Below are positions 43,798-47,750 of a stretch of DNA of 47,750 nt, one piece after another. Under the pieces are notes generated by a model that saw only the letters and a list, made by a program, of their open reading frames with translations, searched no databases and had not been told where the DNA came from. Location: the NCBI GenBank assembly GCA_900315955.1, contig ONBC01000008.1:1-47750 (forward strand). Direction: 5' to 3'. Origin of the DNA: an uncultured Prevotella sp. (GTDB lineage: Bacteria; Bacteroidota; Bacteroidia; Bacteroidales; Bacteroidaceae). Within the stretch, counting starts at the first letter, position 1, and the number at the start of each line of letters is the position of its first letter. A program made the translations under genes and the position numbers.

Positions 43798-44223
43798 ATG
43801 AATAGATACAAAGGAAAATCTGCCCGATGGCAGCAACAGGATAAGGAAGGGCAGCAGATGAACAAGACGGAGTTCATCAAGGTTAGATGCACCTTAGAGG
43901 AAAAGCTGCGTATCAAATCAAGGGCGGAAAGCGCAGGGCGGAAGTTCTCTGATTACTGCCGTAAGATACTCCTAAATGGAGAGGTGGCAGCCGTTCCCAA
44001 GATGACCGCCAATGAGAGAGAAGCCATTGCCATTCTTGGGCAGATAGCAAAGTCCTATGCACAGATTTCCAACCTCATCAAGGTCAAGGATGAAAGATGG
44101 GTACATATAACAAAGAACCTTTCTCTATGTGCAAAGGAAGCATTTAAGCGATTTTACGACCCCCACTTTCGTGTGGACGATGAAATATATAAGGTCTTAA
44201 ATATGAGAAGAGATGATAGGTAA
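43798..44223 (+). CDS. mobC: MobC-like relaxosome protein
   Basis: This 141-aa protein has a basic N-terminus and a ribbon-helix-helix-like segment (TEFIKVRCTLEEKLRIKSRAESAGRKFSDYCRKIL). A helical C-terminal part follows, with ISNLIKV typical of MobC (plasmid mobilization relaxosome) proteins. It should bind oriT and recruit the relaxase. The true start could be the Met at residue 21 (MNKTEFIKVRC). It overlaps mobA by 11 bases, as usual in these elements. Confidence 0.85.
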   Translation: MNRYKGKSARWQQQDKEGQQMNKTEFIKVRCTLEEKLRIKSRAESAGRKFSDYCRKILLNGEVAAVPKMTANEREAIAILGQIAKSYAQISNLIKVKDERWVHITKNLSLCAKEAFKRFYDPHFRVDDEIYKVLNMRRDDR

Positions 44224-45217
44224 ATGCAAGGCGATAGCACACGGCAGTACGGCTTTGGACTATATATTCAGGGAAGGGAAACTCGGACAACATCTTGTTT
44301 CCAATCATCTCTACGGAACTACACCGAAGGAGATTTGCGGGGAAATGAAGATGGTCAGCGATTACAACACAAGGTGCAGAAACAAGTTCCTGCGTATTGA
44401 AATCGGTATTGCACCGAAAGACGAGAAAAGGCTGAGCCTCGAATCAGTCCGCAACCTTGCATCGAACTTTACCAGACAGATGGGACTTGAAAATCATCAG
44501 TGGGTGGCAGTAACGCACAAGGATACCGACAATATGCATATCCACATCATTGCCAACCGCATCAGCCTATACGGAGAGGTCTATGATACCACCTTTGTGA
44601 GCAACAGGGCGGCAAGGGTGGCAGAGGAACTCAGCCGAAAGTATGGTATGACTATCGCAAAGGAGGTCAAGACAGACAGAAAACACCAAAAGGAAAAATC
44701 TAACCCAACGAGAGAGCAAACAAAGAAAGAGGTGCGACAAATCTGTTATGCCCTGCTTGACAAGTACAGAGGTACAGGTATTACCGGGCATTCCATGTTC
44801 CTTTACGAGTTGAACAAGAACGGCATTACCATAGAGCGCATGAAGAACAAGCAGGGCAAGATCTATGGCCTGAAATTCTCATACGCAGGACAATCCTTCA
44901 AGGCTTCCGAGATAGGCAGGGAGTTCGGCTACCGTTCCCTGCAGAAGAACTTTGAACTAACTAATAATGAAGAACTAAAGAAACCACATCACACGGCACA
45001 AGAACCAACCGAAAGGAAAGAACTGCATGCTACAGGCTATCAACTTGTCCCTCCAAGCCGTTCCTCTATCTCACGAGACAATGACACTCCACAAGTGCAG
45101 AATCCCATTGGTGCAGTGACAGACACCATCGTTAGCGCAGCCGATGAAGTTGTGGAAAAGTTAGGCGATTTGATTACACCAACCACGCAAGGCAATGACT
45201 ATGCCGAAGCTGTATGA
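44213..45217 (+). CDS. mobA: MobA relaxase/mobilization nuclease
   Basis: This 334-aa relaxase (PF03432-type) has the metal-binding histidine triad H102, H109 and H111 in THKDTDNMHIHII. An N-terminal Tyr17 (ALDYIF) is the likely nicking residue. The family nicks oriT, binds the 5' end and leads transfer through a conjugation pore supplied by another element. The C-terminal third is polar and lacks a helicase or primase domain; those functions are supplied by the genes upstream. It is the last gene of the element before its right end. Confidence 0.92.
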   Translation: MIGKCKAIAHGSTALDYIFREGKLGQHLVSNHLYGTTPKEICGEMKMVSDYNTRCRNKFLRIEIGIAPKDEKRLSLESVRNLASNFTRQMGLENHQWVAVTHKDTDNMHIHIIANRISLYGEVYDTTFVSNRAARVAEELSRKYGMTIAKEVKTDRKHQKEKSNPTREQTKKEVRQICYALLDKYRGTGITGHSMFLYELNKNGITIERMKNKQGKIYGLKFSYAGQSFKASEIGREFGYRSLQKNFELTNNEELKKPHHTAQEPTERKELHATGYQLVPPSRSSISRDNDTPQVQNPIGAVTDTIVSAADEVVEKLGDLITPTTQGNDYAEAV

Positions 45218-45330
45218 CAGCGCAAATTGAGAAGCCAAGCCAACAGAAAGAAGAAAAGAGGAAGAGGTATATAACCCACAGCAAACAGCCAATCAAAAGT
45301 GCAGAAATAGGAATATTTCATCAAAAACGC

Positions 45331-45360
45331 TTGTTATTCGGTAACAAAGTATTATCTTTG
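45331..45360 (+). promoter_or_regulatory. Promoter-like signal within an inverted repeat, reading toward the element's right end
   Basis: TTG at 45331-45333 and TATCTTTG at 45353-45360 are 19 bases apart. AACGCTTGTTATT (45326-45338) and AATAACAAGCGTT (45368-45380) form a perfect 13-bp inverted repeat that covers the -33 box and the start region. Confidence 0.5.
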
Positions 45361-45663
45361 CAGACAGAATAACAAGCGTTCTTTGCTAGGCAGAAAACAG
45401 CGAAGCCAAGTAGCTTGCTCGTTTCCAAATCGTTACCTATTTAGTCGTGCCAACGAGGTAACTTCTTTATTTTCAATAAGTTGTATTTTAAGAATTATCT
45501 TGCACTGCAATCGCAAACCACCGTCAAACATTTTCTCCTTCAACAAGGGCGGGCATTGCCACATGCGAGAACACAATCGGCCGATACCTTTCGGGAAAGC
45601 GTTTTCTTACGGCACGTTCCTCCAACCGAAAGATAAAAAATATAGAAATTGTTGGATTATTAT

Positions 45664-45694
45664 TCTGTATTGTTGGGTATAATCCTTATCTTTG
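45664..45694 (+). promoter_or_regulatory. Promoter of the GH29 gene
   Basis: TCTG at 45664-45667 (TTTG with one mismatch) and TATCTTTG at 45687-45694 are 19 bases apart, 27 bases before the GTG start. Confidence 0.55.
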
Positions 45695-45721
45695 CATGAC
45701 GAAAACTAAAATGTAACAGCT

Positions 45722-47110
45722 GTGTTTTTATCATATATTTTGGCAATCTTTCTATCGCTCTCGCCGCTTTCCCAACAACAGCGAGGAGACGTGATGCAAC
45801 AGAATGACGGGTATGTCTGGCCCACGGAGCAACACGTGCTCAATAAACTAAGCAAGTGGCAGGATCTTAAGTTTGGCGTGCTCCTCCATTGGGGCCTCTA
45901 TTCCGTTCCCGGTATCGTGGAGAGCTGGAGCATCTGCGATGAAGACTGGATCACGCGCGATACCACGCAGACCTATCAGCAATACAAAGACTGGTATTGG
46001 GGACTGGCTAAGCAGTTGAACCCCACACGCTTCGACCCGACGCAGTGGGCGCGCGTGATGAAAGACGCAGGGATGAAGTACATGATCTTCACCACGAAGC
46101 ATCACGACGGATTCTGCATGTTCGACAGCAAGTATGATGATTTCTCCATCGCCCGTTACGCTTTCAAGGACAATCCTAAGCGCGACGTGCTGAAATCTGT
46201 GCTGCAGGCGTTCCGGGACCAGGGCTTCATGCTCGGTACCTATTTCTCCAAGCCCGACTGGCATTCGCAGGACTACTGGTGGGATGTCTATCCTACGAAG
46301 CGGGGGCGCAATGTCAACTATGACATCAAGAAATGGCCGTGGCGCTGGAACAGGTATAAGCAGTTTGTCTACAATCAGATGTGCGAGATTACCGATCCGC
46401 AGCGTTATGGCAACGTCGACATCCTCTGGCTCGACGGCGGCTGGGTGTGCAAAGAGAACAATCAGAACATTGACATGCCTCATATCGCCGAGGGCGTGCG
46501 CCGCAACCAACCCGGCCTGCTCATTGTTGACCGTACGATCGGCGGGCCTTATGAGAACTACCAGACACCGGAGCGCACCGTTCCCGAGAAGCAGATCCCG
46601 CACCCTTGGGAGAGCTGCATCCCGCTGAGCGACGACTGGGGCTGGGTATCGCGCCCTCACTGGAAGACCCCGGAGAAGGTCATCTCAACCCTGATGGAGG
46701 TTGTCGCCAAAGGCGGAAACCTGGTCTTGGGAGTTGGTCCAACCCCTGAAGGCCTGATACAGCCTGAGGCCGTAGTGCGTCTTGAGGCTATCGGCAGGTG
46801 GCTGCGTGCCAACGGGCTGGCAATCTATAACACGGTGCCAACAAAGAACTACCATTCCGGCAGCCTGTGGTTCACGGCTTCGAAGGACGGCCGGACGCTC
46901 TATGCGCTCTATCCTTCACAGCCGGGCAACGACGCGCCACAGATGCTCTCCTGGTCAGGCAATGTGCCTAAAGGCAAGGTGGTGCTCATCGGCAAAGATC
47001 TGAAGCTCAAGACCTCGGTTCAAGGAGAGAACGTGACCGTCACATTGCCGCAGGGCAGTGTGAAAGCCGGGGAGCCGTTCGCGCTCCGCTTCGCGGCTTC
47101 TAAGAAATAG
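45722..47110 (+). CDS. GH29 alpha-L-fucosidase, secreted
   Basis: This 462-aa protein has a signal-peptide-like N-terminus (MFLSYILAIFLSLSPLS). Family GH29 motifs include KFGVLLHWGLYSVPG, FTTKHHDGFCMFDS and the nucleophile region VDILWLDGGW (probably Asp238). The enzyme removes alpha-linked fucose from host glycans in the periplasm or at the surface. A stop codon in frame at 45707-45709 limits the start; GTG 45722 gives the signal peptide and is preferred over the internal Met25. It is followed 77 bp later by a GH92 gene, with which it probably forms an operon. Confidence 0.92.
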   Translation: MFLSYILAIFLSLSPLSQQQRGDVMQQNDGYVWPTEQHVLNKLSKWQDLKFGVLLHWGLYSVPGIVESWSICDEDWITRDTTQTYQQYKDWYWGLAKQLNPTRFDPTQWARVMKDAGMKYMIFTTKHHDGFCMFDSKYDDFSIARYAFKDNPKRDVLKSVLQAFRDQGFMLGTYFSKPDWHSQDYWWDVYPTKRGRNVNYDIKKWPWRWNRYKQFVYNQMCEITDPQRYGNVDILWLDGGWVCKENNQNIDMPHIAEGVRRNQPGLLIVDRTIGGPYENYQTPERTVPEKQIPHPWESCIPLSDDWGWVSRPHWKTPEKVISTLMEVVAKGGNLVLGVGPTPEGLIQPEAVVRLEAIGRWLRANGLAIYNTVPTKNYHSGSLWFTASKDGRTLYALYPSQPGNDAPQMLSWSGNVPKGKVVLIGKDLKLKTSVQGENVTVTLPQGSVKAGEPFALRFAASKK

Positions 47111-47187
47111 TCTTTTTGTCGTTGCTGTGATTGAGAAGGTCTCATTGAAATAGTCTTATTTGAAATAATAACGAAAACAATAATAAT

Positions 47188-47750
47188 ATGAAATTCAAAC
47201 GCATTTTGTCTGCTGCTTTTCTCTTCAGTCTGACGCTTGGCGCTCAGGCGGGGGAGTATACCCAATATGTCAATACCGCTATCGGCACGGGCGGTCATGG
47301 TCACGTCTTCTATGGTGCCAATGTGCCATTCGGGCTCGTGCAGCTCGGTCCCACGATGCATACGCGTGGCTGGGACTGGTGTTCGGGCTATTACGTCAGT
47401 GACAACATCATCATCGGCTTCGGCCACACCCATCTCAGCGGCACGGGCATCGGCGATCTGGGCGACGTGGCGCTGCTGCCCGTGGTCAGCAACACGGAAA
47501 CAGAAACGACCATCGACCGCAGTACGGAGCAGTGTGTGCCGGGTTTCTACACCATCGTCACGGGCGATGGGGTCAAGGCAGAGCTGACCGCTACCTCGCA
47601 TGCCGGTCTGCACCGTTACACGTTCCCCGCAGGCAAGACGCCGTTGCTCCGGCTCGACCTCAAGCAAGGCATCGGATGGGACAAGATGTACGACTGTCGT
47701 TTCACGCAGCTCTCGCCGACGGTGGTCTCGGGCTACCGGTTCTCTACGGG
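47188..47750 (+). CDS. GH92 alpha-mannosidase, N-terminal part (cut by window end)
   Basis: The frame starts at ATG 47188 with a signal peptide (MKFKRILSAAFLFSLTLGAQA) and stays open to the window end. The mature N-terminus (YVNTAIGTGGHGHVFYGANV, PFGLVQLGP, GFGHTHLSGTG) is characteristic of GH92, calcium-dependent exo-alpha-mannosidases acting on N-glycans and mannans. Only 187 residues of a protein normally near 750 aa are present, so the catalytic glutamate and aspartates are outside the window. It fits with the GH125, GH2-like and GH29 genes. Confidence 0.9.
   Translation, partial: MKFKRILSAAFLFSLTLGAQAGEYTQYVNTAIGTGGHGHVFYGANVPFGLVQLGPTMHTRGWDWCSGYYVSDNIIIGFGHTHLSGTGIGDLGDVALLPVVSNTETETTIDRSTEQCVPGFYTIVTGDGVKAELTATSHAGLHRYTFPAGKTPLLRLDLKQGIGWDKMYDCRFTQLSPTVVSGYRFST

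Larger units (their letters stand above)
29069..45513. mobile_element. Mobilizable integrative element with surface-protein cargo (ends approximate)
   Basis: The region holds two tandem tyrosine recombinases at the left, excisionase-like HTH genes, a VirE-like ATPase, a primase, a DUF3408-type protein, a candidate oriT, MobC and MobA at the right. That is the layout of Bacteroidales mobilizable elements which borrow a conjugation machine in trans. CGATTGCAGTGCAA at 29069-29082 recurs inverted at 45500-45513, and ATAGGTAACGAT at 29262-29273 recurs inverted at 45429-45440. I use the outer pair as minimum limits. The core att repeat was not found. The GH genes on either side suggest insertion into a glycan-degradation cluster. 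Confidence 0.75.
45218..45721. other. Right end of the mobile element and flanking non-coding DNA
   Basis: No gene is supported. It carries a 13-bp inverted repeat (45326-45338 / 45368-45380) around a promoter-like signal, GGTAAC/GTTACC motifs at 45340, 45432 and 45457, and the end-repeats at 45429-45440 and 45500-45513. The host glycosidase promoter follows. Confidence 0.6.

Noticed and set aside
45326-45380. Invertible promoter switch
   Set aside because: The inverted repeats are only 29 bp apart, too close for usual site-specific inversion; an operator is more likely.
45383-45682. 99-codon frame at the right end of the element
   Set aside because: It runs through the GGTAAC and end-repeat motifs and has no ribosome-binding site or domain.

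Overview
The window looks like a chromosomal stretch from a fairly GC-rich member of the Prevotellaceae (Bacteroidales). The support is a hybrid two-component regulator, a SusC/SusD pair, HU-related proteins with a 'smalltalk' peptide, BspA-type leucine-rich repeat and fimbrillin-like proteins, Bacteroidetes tyrosine recombinases, and repeated promoter signatures of the form TTTG-N19/20-TAnnTTTG. The species is not determined; a high-GC Prevotella/Hallella-type organism is an inference.

Layout. 1-2.6 kb: the C-terminal part of a hybrid two-component regulator whose receiver domain is damaged, then an HU-related gene with a 34-aa smalltalk partner. 2.7-6.6 kb: tRNA-Val, a rubredoxin/flavodiiron pair for O2 or NO detoxification, and a two-gene amino-acid ABC transporter whose binding domain appears circularly permuted and fused to the permease. 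7-17.3 kb (minus strand): asnB, susD, susC, a 39-aa peptide gene with its own promoter-like element and terminator, a signal-peptide-bearing KduI, and an orphan PTS galactitol-type IIC. 18.1-19.3 kb: MGMT-like and TIGR02757 genes.

19.4-22.2 kb is the most striking part. Eight direct 15-bp iterons (TTCCCnAtnTGTCGC, mostly spaced 21-22 bp) and an operator-like palindrome are followed by about 1 kb of very AT-rich DNA, a ParA ATPase and a putative DNA-binding partner. This resembles a plasmid or secondary-chromosome origin/partition module, but no rep gene is visible.

22.7-28.1 kb and 45.7-47.75 kb hold secreted glycosidases (GH125, GH2-like, GH29, GH92 start) suited to mannose- and fucose-containing host glycans. 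Between them sits a mobilizable integrative element of about 16 kb (roughly 29.07-45.51 kb). It has two tandem integrases, HTH/excisionase-like genes, a VirE-like ATPase, a primase, a DUF3408-type protein, a candidate oriT, MobC and a MobA relaxase. Its cargo is a surface-protein cassette: a small acidic peptide, a broken fimbrillin, a 1118-aa BspA-like protein, another small acidic peptide and an HU-like protein. Repeated GGTAAC motifs and inverted repeats occur at both ends; I could not identify the core att direct repeat.

Several genes (regulator, fimbrillin, excisionase, a small HTH gene) carry frameshifts or a nonsense codon. From sequence alone, real decay cannot be separated from assembly error. 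Intergenic regions hold several dispersed repeat families.
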